Assembly: GCF_027887165.1 (NCBI RefSeq)
Contig: NC_077235.1
Coordinates: forward strand, 53,159,895 to 53,223,894
Direction of reading: 5' to 3'
Origin: Monodelphis domestica
Lineage: Eukaryota; Chordata; Mammalia; Didelphimorphia; Didelphidae
Length of the DNA: 64,000 nucleotides
The notes below the pieces were generated by a model. It had not been told where the DNA came from, did not search any database, and worked only from the letters and a program-made list of their open reading frames with translations. Shown here in pieces: positions 49,640 through 59,984 of the stretch (position 1 is the stretch's first letter; each line of letters begins with the position of its first letter). Both the position numbers and the translations under genes were made by a program.

Positions 49640-50940
49640 TGACCCCATCTGCCCTCAAATCTCTCTAGAACCAATCAGAACCAGAATCCCACTCATCTAG
49701 TTTCTGATTTGAGAACTCCAGAAATCCACTTTCTCTAGAGAGAACTCATTCTACTTGTGGACAGCTAGAGCTGATAGAGTTTGCTATCAGTTTCTGCTGA
49801 TATCGGACCCAAATCTGCCTCCTCCCCTACCTCTCCCAACCCCTTATTGTTTCTAGTTCTGCCCTCTGGGGCCAAGCAGAACAAGGCTGACCTCTCTTCC
49901 ACACACCAGCCCTTCAGATTCTCACAGGAGACAGATCTCAGGTGACCCTGTCTTTTCTTCTCCAGGTTAAACACCCCCAATTCCTTCAGCTGACCTTCAT
50001 ATGGCATGATATCAGTGCCCTTCATCATCCTAGTACCCTCATCTGGCTACTAGCCACCTCATCAACATCTTTCTTTAACTGTGGTACCCAGAACTGAACC
50101 CAAGACTTCAGATGGCACTTGGCCAGGGCAATGGGACAATCATATCCCTTATCCTGGCCATTTTGTTGTCATTCATTCATTTCATTCGTGTCTGACTCTT
50201 GGTGTCCAGATCTAGGGTTTTCTTAGCAAAGATACTAGAGTGGTACTTTCCATTCCCTTTTCCAGATCATTTAACAGAGGAGGAAACTGAGGCCAACAGA
50301 GTTAAGTGACTTGTCCAGGGTCACACAGCTAATAAGCATCCGGAGCCAGATTTAAGCTTTGGAAGATGAGTCTTTCTGACTTCCGGCCTGGCGCTCTATC
50401 CACTTCATCACCTAGCTGCCCTAGCCATTGCATTAAATGCCATGAAAAACATATTAGTCTTCTCATCTGTCTCTTCCCATTGCTGACTCAGATCGAATTT
50501 GCAGGCCACCAAATTCCTCAGATCTCTTTCAGGTGAACTGCTGTCTAGCCATGCCTATGCCGTCCATCCTGTACTTGGGCGGTTGACTTTTCGAATCCGA
50601 GGGAGAGACGTTGATCCCTGCTGAATTTTGTTTCTCCGTATTCCACTCACCTTTCTAGGCTAAGATCTTTTTGGTTCCTGACTGGCATTTGGCAGTGTCG
50701 GCTCGCCTTCCTAGCTCTGTGCCATCTTCAAATTAGATAAGCGTGCCGTCCCCACTCCCAGTCATTCAGAGACCATTGGAAGCAGCTCAGCTGTATCACA
50801 TCCATCTGTCAGTCCATTGGGTTAAGGAGTCATTTTTCTAGAAGAATCTCCATTAAAATAGAAATATGTTCCTTGGGAGAGTTTAACCTTAGCCCATTAC
50901 CAGTCGTTGACACGGCGTGATTTGGTTTATGACCCTGCCT
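49640..50940 (-). mobile_element. CR1/L3 LINE, antisense, decayed
   Basis: Antisense CR1 wording in order: attccttcagctgaccttca, cttcatcatcctagtaccct, acatctttctttaactgtgg tacccagaactgaaccc, cttggccagggcaatgggac, then after a SINE agatctttttggttcctgac, atcttcaaattagataagcg and accgtcgttgacac-like end. The 50164-50424 SINE sits inside it. Confidence 0.6.
50164..50424 (-). repeat. marsupial SINE with RTE-like tail, full length, antisense
   Basis: tcattcatttcattcgtgtc tgactcttggtg (tail complement), cttagcaaagatactagagt, gacttgtccagggtcacaca and ctatccacttcatcacctag ctgcc (head complement). Flanks ctggccattttg and cctagccattgc look like a decayed target duplication. Confidence 0.75.
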
Positions 50941-50999
50941 TTGCACACCCTTCAGGGAGCTCCCCCATTCTCCTCACTGGGCTCTACATCTTCCTCTCC

Positions 51000-51515
51000 G
51001 AGTCCAATCCCCTTGTATTCCTCACTGCTAATCGCCCCCCTCCCTACCTCATTTTATTGACCCTCCTCTGATGCAGCATTCTGATTTGTGAACTAGAACA
51101 GCCGAGACTTTCTCCTGCCTTTCCATGTTTGGAAGAAATGTCCTTGCCTCCTGGATTTCATGGCTGAAATCCTTCTCTTCCCTCAAGCAAGAGGTGCCAC
51201 TCAGATGCCACCCCTTCCTTGAAACATCTCTTGTTGACTCCATGAATTGCTCACATCCTTTTCCAGCCCTCTCACTGCTGTGAAAGCACTCTTTCCTCCT
51301 CCCGTGTCCCCCAAGTATTTAGCCAGGATTTTCCCCTTGTCCTTCCCATACTCTATCATCTTGTATATTACCCGTTAGTGTATTTGTCACACACTCGCTC
51401 TTGGACGTAAGCATCCTGAGAGCAGGGACCATGCCCATTTTCATCTTTTTCTCCTCAATTCCATCATGGTACCTGGAATATTGCAGGGACTTCATAAACT
51501 TTTAAAAACTTTGAA
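51000..51515 (+). repeat. L2 3' end, about 0.5 kb
   Basis: ctcaagcaagaggtgccact, cctctcactgctgtgaaagc, tcctgagagcagggaccatg and tacctggaatattgcagg. Confidence 0.65.
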
Positions 51516-51579
51516 TAAAGATTTTTCAGAGTCCTTAGCCCTATTATTACTCTCCACTTCAAATCCCCCACATTACTTC

Positions 51580-51840
51580 TGGTAAGTCATCTTAACCTCT
51601 TTGGGTCTCAGTTTCCCCACATTTAAATTAGATGCTCTTCAAGTTCCCTCCCAGTTCTAATATTCTATGTTTTATGGTCCTGTCCACCTCAGACATTCTC
51701 TATTAGATGTTCTAAGGTCTCTCCTAGGTCTGACATCCTTTGATCTCTGTTCTAGGGTCCATCCCTGCTCTACCATTCTCTGGTCCATGTTCTAAGGTCT
51801 TTCTCAGTTCTTGTGAGGTCCTTCCAAGTTGTGACACCCT
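51580..51840 (+). repeat. MIR tail expanded into a degenerate tandem array
   Basis: After ctcagtttccccacatttaa the tail unit (tctaaggtctctcctaggtc tgacatcc; gttctagggtccatccctgc tctaccattc) repeats about four times with a 45-60-base spacing. The reverse-complement unit is arrayed at 52800-53230. Confidence 0.65.
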
Positions 51841-51842
51841 AT

Positions 51843-52023
51843 TTTCTTTTTTTCAATCTTTACCTTCTACCTTAGAATCAAGAATATATATTGATTCTAA
51901 GGCAGTGGGGGTCAAGTGACTTGCCCAGGATCACACAGCTGGGACGTATCTGAGGCCAGATTGGAACCCAGGACCTTCCATCTCAGGGCCTGGCTCTCAA
52001 CTGACGGAGCCACCTGGCTGCCT
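51843..52023 (-). repeat. marsupial tRNA-headed SINE (MAR1/WSINE-like), antisense
   Basis: ttctaccttagaatcaagaa, gacttgcccaggatcacaca, ggaacccaggaccttccatc and cggagccacctggctgcc. Confidence 0.8.
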
Positions 52024-52795
52024 TCTTTATTTTCTTTTTAAATGTTCTTCCCCATCCTGCCATTCTGACCTTACATGATCCTATGACCTTCACTCTTTGA
52101 CTACAAAGGGCCATATCTAGGTTATGGACTTGGGGCCAGAGGCCAAATTCACTGGCCCTCCCTTCAATAGCCTCTGTGGAAAGAAAGGAGACTTTGAAAA
52201 AAGAACTGATCTACCCCTTCCATCTTTTGTCCTTTCCCAAGATGGGGAGGACCAATAGGCCCGACCACCAGGAATAACCAGACAACTCAGACCTCCATGA
52301 GGCAGTCAGCTCTTGCCCACAATCCTGCCCACCATTGCTCCCCGGCCTAGGGCAGGGCTTGGGACCAAACCACAGGGCTGTGGGGAGGCTGTCAGCTGGG
52401 TGGGGCAGCAGGGTGAGGCAAAGATTTCCCCACAGATAAGTCAGTTGCTGGCAGCCTGTAAATGCCCTGGTGGGGGAGGGAGGCATAGGGGCAGAGGCTA
52501 GGCCAGTGATGGGAGGGGAGGGGGAAGCCCCACCAAGCAGCAGGAAGCTTAGCAGGATGGGGAAACATCCTGCCCTGTAGGGGAGCTGCTGGGGGGGGGG
52601 CGAGGACAGGAGGATGGACAACTGTGAGACTAGCCATCCGACCCTTAGTTCAGCAGAGCAGAACTTGGTACGATACAGGCAGCAGGGCCCTCTTGGGGCC
52701 TGTGCAGGGGCATGTACTTACTGCCTTTCCCGAAGGAGCTCCCTACAAGGGGTGGCCCATGAGACCCAAGCAGATCAGGGCCTCACATAGCTATG
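52024..52795. other. no gene recognised
   Basis: Unique-looking sequence including a GC-richer part (52300-52620). A 136-codon minus-strand ORF there shows no known motif. Confidence 0.45.
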
Positions 52796-52799
52796 ATCA

Positions 52800-53230
52800 C
52801 TGGACTTTCCTGCTGGAAAGGATCTTAGGACAGAGAACAGAGAATGTCAGGACCAGGAGGAATCTTAGACTAGAAAATATCGGTGCTGGAAAGGCCCAGA
52901 GAAGATAGAACCGTAGGACATAGAATTGAATGTTAGAGCAGGAAGGGACATTAGAACATAGACCACAGAATGGCGGAGCAGGGAAGAACAGAGATCGGAG
53001 AACCTTAGAATCTAGAGCTGGGAAGAGCCTTAGAACACTGGACAGATTATTTTAGGGCTAGAAGAGATTTTAAAATAAAGAGGAAGAATGAGGCGAGAAT
53101 TTTGAATGTAGGACATTGAATGTTAGAGCTGAAAGGTATCTTAGAATATGGAATTTCCGAGATGGAACAGACTTGAGAACACCGGCTGTCAAAGCTGGTA
53201 GAATGTTCACAGAGTTCAAAGACAAGCTCA
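52800..53230. repeat. degenerate tandem array, unit ttagaacatagaatgttaga
   Basis: About seven to eight units of roughly 45-60 bases built on aatgttagagcaggaaggga c and ttagaacatagaccacagaa. The wording is the reverse complement of the array at 51580-51840. Confidence 0.7.
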
Positions 53231-53595
53231 GAAGGATTCAGTCGAGTCAAGGAATGCCCAGAGAGGGAAATGTGTCTGTCCCAGGTCACCCAGCTAATAA
53301 GTGCCAGAGTCAAGTCTTCTGGTTACAAATCCCGAGCTCTTTCTGCTCCCCCCGTCTGTCCTCAGAGGGTTGCCGTTAAAGCAAGAACTCCTTTGGAGAC
53401 ATACGTGTGAGGACACTCGCTTTGCCACATTTACCTTTCAAGATTATTACATTCTCAAAGCAAAAAATCCTCTGCATCACTGGCGCTGAGAACACTGATT
53501 AAGCGCCCAATTATGTGTGTCAATGGCTGCCAGTAACACCTGTACTTTGAACCGTACCATCCAATTCAACCTTGCAGCCTTGTTTCCCAGGATCA
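53231..53595. other. no gene recognised
   Basis: A MIR-head-like antisense piece (aggtcacccagctaataagt) lies near 53283; nothing else. Confidence 0.45.
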
Positions 53596-53599
53596 TAAA

Positions 53600-53732
53600 A
53601 CGAAAGTGGAAAGGAACCTCAGAGGCCATCCATTGAGTCCATTTTACAGATGAGAAAACTGAAACTCAGAGAGGCGAACAAACTCGAACCCAGGTCCTTG
53701 GATTCCCAGGCCACTCCTTTTTTCTATTGTGA
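53600..53732 (-). repeat. MIR fragment, antisense
   Basis: ggaaaggaacctcagaggcc, ttttacagatgagaaaactg and cgaacccaggtccttgg. Confidence 0.65.
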
Positions 53733-53794
53733 TTTAGTCACAGAAATCATACATTATTCAAGAGAAACAGGGTGTAATGGGTTGTTCATCCTCT

Positions 53795-53985
53795 TTTTTA
53801 AAAAATAACCTTTACCTTCTGTTCTAGAATCAATACTAAATATCAGTTGCAAGGCAAAATTGTGGCAAGGTTTAGGCAATGGGGGTTAAGTGACTTGCTC
53901 AGGGTCAGACGCACAGCTAGGAAGTATCTGAGGTCAGATTTGAACCCAAGATTTCCTGTCTCCAGCCACCTAGCTGCCCATCTTT
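53795..53985 (-). repeat. marsupial tRNA-headed SINE (MAR1/WSINE-like), antisense
   Basis: tttaccttctgttctagaat caatac, aggtcagatttgaacccaag and ccagccacctagctgccc. Confidence 0.75.
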
Positions 53986-54075
53986 CATTTTCGAAGGCGA
54001 CCAATGACATCACCATATGTGAAGGATGTCTTGACTCGACCATGAAGTGGATTGAGTTGTTGGGTTTGCTGGCAA
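53986..54075 (-). repeat. RTE 3'-end fragment, antisense
   Basis: ttttcgaaggcgaccaatga catcacc is the complement of the RTE-type end seen at 19040-19080. Confidence 0.4.
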
Positions 54076-54089
54076 GAAGATCCGTCTTT

Positions 54090-54275
54090 GTATCCCACCC
54101 TCAGACGCTTACTAGCTGTATGCTGATGGGCAAGTTTCTTAACCTCTTTCAGCTTCAGTTTTCTCATCTGTAAAATGGGGATAATAAAAATACCTACCTC
54201 AAAGGGTTGTTGCGAAAATGAAGTGAGATAGATGTGACGTGTCTCATAAACCTGGAAGTGCTGTCTAAATAGCAG
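54090..54275 (+). repeat. MIR/THER
   Basis: cttactagctgtatgctgat, cagttttctcatctgtaaaa tggggataat and cctcaaagggttgttgcgaa. Confidence 0.75.
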
Positions 54276-54282
54276 CTGTTCC

Positions 54283-54400
54283 CTTAGAGGTCATTGAGTC
54301 TACTCCTCTTATTTTACAGAAAAAGAAACTGAGGCCCAGCACAGTCAGGTGACTTGCCCAAGGCCACACAGAGACCGACAGAATAAGTAAGTCAAAGTAT
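54283..54400 (-). repeat. MIR fragment, antisense
   Basis: cttagaggtcattgagtcta, cttattttacagaaaaagaa actgaggccc and acttgcccaaggccacaca. Confidence 0.6.
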
Positions 54401-54640
54401 TTCCGTCCCTTTCTCTCATGTGAAACATCATAGCGCCCATGGGGAGTAGGCAGAGTAAATATTATTGTCCTCATCTCCACCGTCTCATAAAAACCAAAGT
54501 TATGTAGCTGGGAAGTAACAGAGAAGGGGTTTTAACCCTTGCCATGATTTCTAACTCCAAATCATTCCACTCTGCCACTCTCCAACTATCCCATCTGTGG
54601 TAATGCCATCTCTCCACTTGGGAGCGTAATTTCTAAGGCC

Positions 54641-54665
54641 GAGCGAGCGAGCGAGCGAGCGAGCA
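54641..54665. repeat. (GCGA)n microsatellite
   Basis: Six GCGA/GAGC units carrying a CpG each, rare in a CpG-poor mammalian intron. Confidence 0.9.
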
Positions 54666-54754
54666 AGCATACTATAGTTTAAGACTCCTCTTGGGGATTT
54701 TTGAGAAGAAGCAGAATGAAGGGAGGAAAAAAGTTTGGGTTCGGGAGTCAGGAG

Positions 54755-54900
54755 ACCTGTTTAACAACTGGCTCTCACAGGAGAAATGGATGCTGAGCAC
54801 ATTTTTAAGTTGAATCGGAATTTAGTAACTTTTTGCCATCTTTCTGAAGTCTAGACAATGAATGATACAATAAATGAAGCCCTGGTTGATAGTGTTGGAC
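54755..54900. repeat. interspersed repeat, family D, copy 2
   Basis: gtttaacaactggctctc, tctgaagtctagacaatgaa and atacaataaatgaagccctg; same order as 48720-48905. Confidence 0.4.
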
Positions 54901-55375
54901 CATTTCTCAGGTGTAAGAGCTCACGATAAAAATATAACAATGGGCTCAACCGAGGGCACACCCATGGCCTTCCTCTGCCCTGGCCCATATACATTCGTTG
55001 GGTGATTTGGGGTGAGTCAGTGCCCCTCTCTGGGCCTGGTTGGATGGGAAATTGTCCTGGACACAGAAACCATATATGGATGCCAGTGGATGTCTTTTTG
55101 ACAGATGGGGCCCTCTGCCTGTGAGGGGCTTCCATCGGGGACAGATATTTTGTCTGGGTGTGCATAACAGTGATCCGGAGGAGTATCCTGGGAAGGGCCA
55201 GTGACTCTAGCTCCACTCCGGGCCTTGCACTGGAGGTGCTTTGTCAATATTGAGTGAATGAATGAGCAAACACGCACACACATATTTACATTGTGTTCCA
55301 GTTCAAGTAAGTGCGTTTGTGAGCCACGGTCCATGATAGAGCTGCTCTGGATCCCAAGCTGGGATCAGGGAACCT
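54901..55375. other. no gene recognised
   Basis: Overlapping minus-strand ORFs of 121 and 105 codons occur here but have no motif, splice signal or codon pattern that I can support. Confidence 0.45.
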
Positions 55376-55379
55376 CTCT

Positions 55380-55640
55380 GGAAGCCAGGAGACCCTTGCT
55401 GAGATCTAGGTTTGAACCTGGCTCTAGTATTTGATCACCTATGGGATCCTGGGCCAATCACAGCAGAACAAGCTCAAGGAAACCTTTGTTTGAGTCCCAC
55501 CCCTGACGTTGACTACTTGTGTGACCCTGGGCAAATCATTTCCCCTCTCTACGCCTCAGTTTCCTCCTCTGTCAAATGACGGGGTTGGATTCGATGGCCT
55601 CTGAGACCCTTCCCAGTCTGAAACTTTCAACCTTTGTTTT
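55380..55640 (+). repeat. two MIR copies
   Basis: gaagccaggagacccttgct; then gttgactacttgtgtgaccc tgggcaaatc, tacgcctcagtttcctcctc tgtcaaatgacgg and ggcctctgagacccttccc. Confidence 0.7.
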
Positions 55641-55980
55641 CCCATCAGCAAAAGATGAATCCTTGCCTTCCTGCCATCCTAAGGCTGATTAAGGAAAATG
55701 GTGTGTGATGCCTGATTCCTAAGAGAAACTGGCACACATTCGCCTGCTTCGTGCATACATGCAGAGTGTGTCGGGTTCCGAGCTCCTGTCTTCATTATAC
55801 TCTTCTGATGCTTCTTTCCAGTGCAATATGCTTTTGTTCTCTTGTCTGAGATGGGCCTCTCTTTATTGGACGATTTAATCCATTCACAGTGAAAGTTAGG
55901 ATGTTAGGCCTCTGCTTTCCTCCATTTATGTTTTTTGTATCTCTAGCTTTTGTTGCCCTCCTCTTTTAAGTCCTCTTGAC
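55641..55980. other. no gene recognised
   Basis: A stretch near 55780-55980 (ttattggacgatttaatcca ttcacagtg) resembles antisense L1 wording, not firmly. Confidence 0.35.
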
Positions 55981-55984
55981 AAAA

Positions 55985-56110
55985 GGGACAATGAGGGCAA
56001 TCTGGAAGGGAAATGGGAGACCATCTGCTCAAGCTCTCTCCTTTTTACAGGTAAGGAAAATGAGGCCAGGGAAGGGACGGCCGCTTGCTTACTCACATCC
56101 AATCAACCTC
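55985..56110 (-). repeat. MIR fragment, antisense
   Basis: ctttttacaggtaaggaaaa tgaggccaggg. Confidence 0.4.
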
Positions 56111-56114
56111 TTCA

Positions 56115-56340
56115 GAACAAGGGTCCTTCACCTCTTTTGTGTTCTGGATCCCTGGGGCTGAATGGGGAGGCCTGTGGACCTCTTCTCAGAATATGTCTTT
56201 AAGCTCATAAATAAAATACATACTATTCCAAAGGAAACCAATTATGTTGAAAACCAACTACCAAAATACAAAATAAAAAAACAAGCCCAAAAAACAAATC
56301 CATAGACCTTGAGTTAAAGACTCCCCGGTCTATACCCATT
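56115..56340 (-). repeat. small hAT-like DNA transposon, family A, antisense
   Basis: caagggtccttcacctcttt start, ggacctcttctcagaatatg, ttccaaaggaaaccaattat and ttgagttaaagactcccc end. Confidence 0.55.
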
Positions 56341-57235
56341 GGCAGGTTTTCAATGTTTCCTCATCTCTTTCTCTCTTTTGAAACCTCACAGTCCTGCTGT
56401 GGGAAATAGATGGAGTCAATATTATTAGCCTGATTTTATCTCCCTTTTTCCCCTCTCCCTTCTTTCTCTCCGTAGCTACCTGGTTCTCTCCCTGCCTCAG
56501 AGGCAAGAAATCTGGGCTTTCTCAGAGGCCCCAAGGAAGGAGCCCATAGACAAGAAAAAACGATGGTCAAAGAAAGGACTTTTCTTGGCTACTTCTTTCT
56601 CAGAAACTTGGACCAAAGGAAGAAAGACTAGGGGACAGTGTAGATAGGTTTATGGGAAGGGGGTGGCGTATGGGGGAAGGGATGTTGGCAAGTTATTTTT
56701 GTGGAGCTGGCTAGGGCTTCCAAAGAAATCCCTGCCCACATCTGAAAAACTCCCAGCATTTGGCCCGTGGCCATGTTGGCCACACCTTTTATGTAGCCAG
56801 TGCCAAACTTCTTTAGGTTTTCCCCCAGCCCCAACTGTGCTCTCCTGTGGGGTACCCCCGCACCCACTCCCTGGGGCTGGAACTCTTTTCCAAACATTTG
56901 TCACCTGGATTTAAACTGTATTCCATCACCCAGTGCTTGCTTGGAGCTTGCACTACAAACTTGGGGAGGGGCTGGCATGAGCCCAGGTGCACACCTGGCT
57001 AATGTGGCCCCCAGGATTATTTTGGCATCTGTCATTCAGTTTGATTTAATTCAACACTAATTCATAAAGCACCTACTAGGCGCCAGAAGCTGTGATGGAG
57101 AATTGTCGTCGCTTGGTAGATGATACTCCCCTGAGAACAATGAGGGTTTTACACCCTTAAATCAAAGAATGAATCCTTCCTGTTCTTTCAGGGAACAGGG
57201 AAAAGCCTCAGGTTTGGGATTCCACTGGAACTGTC
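56341..57235. other. no gene recognised
   Basis: Unique-looking sequence. The ORFs at 56628-56914 overlap on both strands in a GC-richer part and show no recognisable motif. Confidence 0.45.
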
Positions 57236-57239
57236 CCAA

Positions 57240-57360
57240 AGGGGAATCAAGATAGTAGGTTCCATGTCATAAGGTAGTGAGTTCCATTCAAGTGTTAGAT
57301 GGCCACTTGTTGGCGAGTATCCCTGGCTATATCTTCTGGATACTCTTTAGCAGGTTGGGC
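57240..57360 (+). repeat. CR1/L3 3'-end fragment
   Basis: ggtagtgagttccattcaag and agatggccacttgttggcga follow the CR1 3' wording. Confidence 0.5.
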
Positions 57361-57369
57361 TCCTTCTTG

Positions 57370-57597
57370 ATAGCTAGGTGGTGATGCAGTGAATGGACTG
57401 CCTAGGTCTAGAGTCAGGAAAGACCTGAGTTCAAATCTAAACTATGACACTAGCAACTTTTTTCATCCTGTTTGCCTCAGTGTCCTCATCTGTACAATGA
57501 GCTGGAGAAGGAAATGGCAAACCTTTTGAGTATATTTGCCAAGAAAACCCCAAATGGGGTTAAGAGTTGGAAAGGACTGAACAACAAGAAGTTAGTT
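57370..57597 (+). repeat. marsupial SINE with RTE-like tail
   Basis: gatagctaggtggtgatgca head, cctgagttcaaatctaaact, gagctggagaaggaaatggc and aaaaccccaaatggggttaa tail. It sits between two CR1-type ends. Confidence 0.7.
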
Positions 57598-57689
57598 AGA
57601 GAGGGAAGATGTGGGGCAGGGGTCATGAAGAGGCGGGCATGACTAAAAAATGCCAACAACTGATCTTTCTTGAAATGTTGTTCCTGTTT

Positions 57690-57845
57690 TCACCAAATGG
57701 AAGAGGCTAAGAGGCTGCAATCTTTAGGCCAGCAGGATTGACTGACCACTTGTTGAGCCTGTTGTAGTGGGGATTCCTTTCGTGTATGGATTGAACTAGA
57801 AGGCCATCGAGGTCCCTTCCAACCAAAAAATTTGTGATTCCTGAC
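57690..57845 (+). repeat. CR1/L3 3' end
   Basis: tgactgaccacttgttgagc, gtagtggggattcctttcgt and aaggccatcgaggtcccttc c, the terminal CR1/L3 wording. Confidence 0.6.
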
Positions 57846-57864
57846 CAAACTATAGGTAGACCAA

Positions 57865-58040
57865 GGGTCTTTAACCTGGGCTCCATGAATATATTTTCAA
57901 AAAATATTTTGATCACTAAGTTTCAGTATAATTGATTTCCTTTGTGATCCCCTTTGCTTTATGCATTTAAACCCATTATTCTAAGAAGTCCACAGGCATC
58001 ACTAGACTGCCAAAAGATTGAGGACCCTTACTCTAGATCA
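57865..58040 (+). repeat. small hAT-like DNA transposon, family A
   Basis: aagggtctttaacctgggct start, aaatattttgatcactaagt, ataattgatttcctttgtga and actgccaaaagattgaggac end; the best preserved copy. Confidence 0.6.
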
Positions 58041-58070
58041 CGTTCCTACTGGGATGGTGAGTGAACATCT

Positions 58071-58086
58071 AGAAAAAGGAGGTGGT
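58071..58086. repeat. L1 target-site duplication, left
   Basis: agaaaaaggaggtggt, identical to 58918-58933. Confidence 0.9.
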
Positions 58087-58917
58087 TAGCAGATTGGTTA
58101 ACTTGACAGCAAAGGAAAGTAATGAATGCTGGAGGGGATGTGGCAAAGTAGGGACACTAATTCATTGCTGGTGGAGTTGTGAATTGATCCAACCATTCTG
58201 TAGGGCAATTTGGAACTAGACCCAAAGGGTGCTAAAAGACTGTCTGCCCTTTGATCCAGCCATTGCTCTGCTGGGTTTGTGCCCCAAAGAGATAATAAGG
58301 AAAAAGACTTGTACAAGAATATTCATAGCTGCGCTCTTTGTGGTGGCAAAAATTGGAAAACGAGGGGCTGCCCTTCCATTGGGGAATGGCTGAACAAATT
58401 GTGGTATATGTTGGTGATGGAATACTGTTGTGCTCAAAGGAATAATAATGTAGAGGAATTCCATGGGGACTGGAACGACCTCCAGGAATGTATGCAGAGT
58501 GAAAGGAGCAGAACCAGGAAAACTGTACACAGTGACTGACACACTGTGGTATAATCGAATGTAATGGACTTCTCTACTAGCAGTGGTGCAATGATCCAGG
58601 ACAATTCTGAGGGACTTATGAGAAAGAATGTTATCCACATCCAGAGAAAGAACTGTGGGAGTAGAAAGACATAAGAACAACTGCTTGATCATGTGGGTCG
58701 ATGGGGCTATGATTGGGGATGTAGACACTTAAGCGATCACCCCAGTGCAAATACCAATAATATAGAAATAGGTCTTGATCAATGACACATGTAAAACCCA
58801 GTGGAATTGTATGTCGGATCTGGGAGGGGGTGAGGGGATGGGAGGGAAAGAACATGAATCTTGTAACCACGGAAAAATATTCTAAATTAACTATTAAATA
58901 AAATCCCCCCCAAAAAA
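58087..58917 (+). mobile_element. L1, 5'-truncated, with perfect target-site duplication
   Basis: ORF2 C terminus (NWKTRGCPSIGEWLNKLWYM LVMEYCCAQ at 58279 onward) and L1 3' UTR ending in an A-rich tail. The 16-base duplications at 58071-58086 and 58918-58933 are identical. Highly similar in wording to the copies at 30455 and 46619. Confidence 0.92.
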
Positions 58918-58933
58918 AGAAAAAGGAGGTGGT
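58918..58933. repeat. L1 target-site duplication, right
   Basis: Second copy of agaaaaaggaggtggt; its first bases merge with the A-tail. Confidence 0.9.
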
Positions 58934-58939
58934 AATCAC

Positions 58940-59222
58940 AAAAAGCCAGACATGGTCCCATCAGAAACAGGTTGTACCAGACTAACCCTATTTCTTTTGT
59001 GGATGGGGTTACTAGCTAAACTGGGAGATGAGGATAATGATGTAGGAGTAATTTCCCTAAATTTTAGCACAGCAATGGATAAAGTCTCTTATGCTATTCT
59101 GGTGGATGAAGTGGAGAAATGCAGACTAGATGATAGTACAGTTGGGTGAATTGGGAAGTCAGTGGCATAATATCACCTTGGAAGGGGGTCTGTAGTGGAG
59201 TGTTCCAGGGATCTGTTAGTCC
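58940..59222 (+). mobile_element. CR1/L3 LINE, reverse-transcriptase region, left part
   Basis: aggttgtaccagactaaccc tatttctttt, attttagcacagcaatggat aaagtctc (decayed DFSKAFDKVSH motif) and gtggagtgttccagggatct gt (SGVPQGSVL block). The element resumes at about 60745. Confidence 0.75.
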
Positions 59223-59224
59223 TG

Positions 59225-59508
59225 TTTTTTTTTCTTTTTAAAAAAATTTTATTAATTTAATTTAGAATATTTTTCCATGGTTACATGATTCGTGTTCTTT
59301 CCCTCCCCTCCTCCCTTCCCCCTCCTGGAGCCAAGGAACAATTCCACTGGGTTTTGCATGTATCCTTGTTCAAAACCTATTTCCATATTATTACTACTTA
59401 CAATGGAGTGATCATTTAAAGTCAACATTCACAATCATATCCCCATCAAACCATATGCTCAATCATATGTTTTTCGTTTGTGTTTCTACTCCCACAGTTC
59501 TTTCTCTG
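59225..59508 (-). repeat. L1 3' UTR, antisense
   Basis: T-rich tail, gaatatttttccatggttac atgattcgtg, ggaacaattccactgggttt and ttctactcccacagttcttt. Confidence 0.8.
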
Positions 59509-59712
59509 GAACTTATAGGCATTTCAAACTTATCTTGTCAAAGAATGGAATTCATTCTGTTTTCCACTCAAATTATTCCTTCTTTCAACTCATCCATTTC
59601 TCTTTTCCTTCTTTAACTTCTGACTCTCCTGACTACTATCATTCTTCAGTTTCCTTCTGGCTTTGGAAGATCCCTCTACCCCTTTCTCCCATTGGTGAGT
59701 TCCTTCTTTTTT
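59509..59712 (+). repeat. L2 fragment between two L1 ends
   Basis: cttataggcatttcaaactt atcttgtcaaagaatgg-type wording is the L2 NMSKTE block; the rest is pyrimidine-rich L2 text. Confidence 0.45.
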
Positions 59713-59975
59713 TAAGTTAATTTATTTAACTAATTAATTAAGAATATTTTTCCATGGTTACATGATTCATGTTCTTTCCCTCCCCTCTTCCCATCCCCCT
59801 CCCATAGCCAACGCACAATTCCACTGGGTTTTACATGTATCATTCATCAAGACCTATTTCCATATTATTAATATTTGCACTAGAGTGATCGTTTAGTCTA
59901 CATCCCCAATCATATCCCAGTTGAACCTGTGATCAAGCAGTTGTTTTTCTTCTGTGTTTCTACTCCCACTGTTCT
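59713..59975 (-). repeat. L1 3' UTR, antisense, second copy
   Basis: Same order as 59225-59508, with gaatatttttccatggttac and ttctactcccactgttct. Confidence 0.8.
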
Positions 59976-59984
59976 GTTTTTTTA

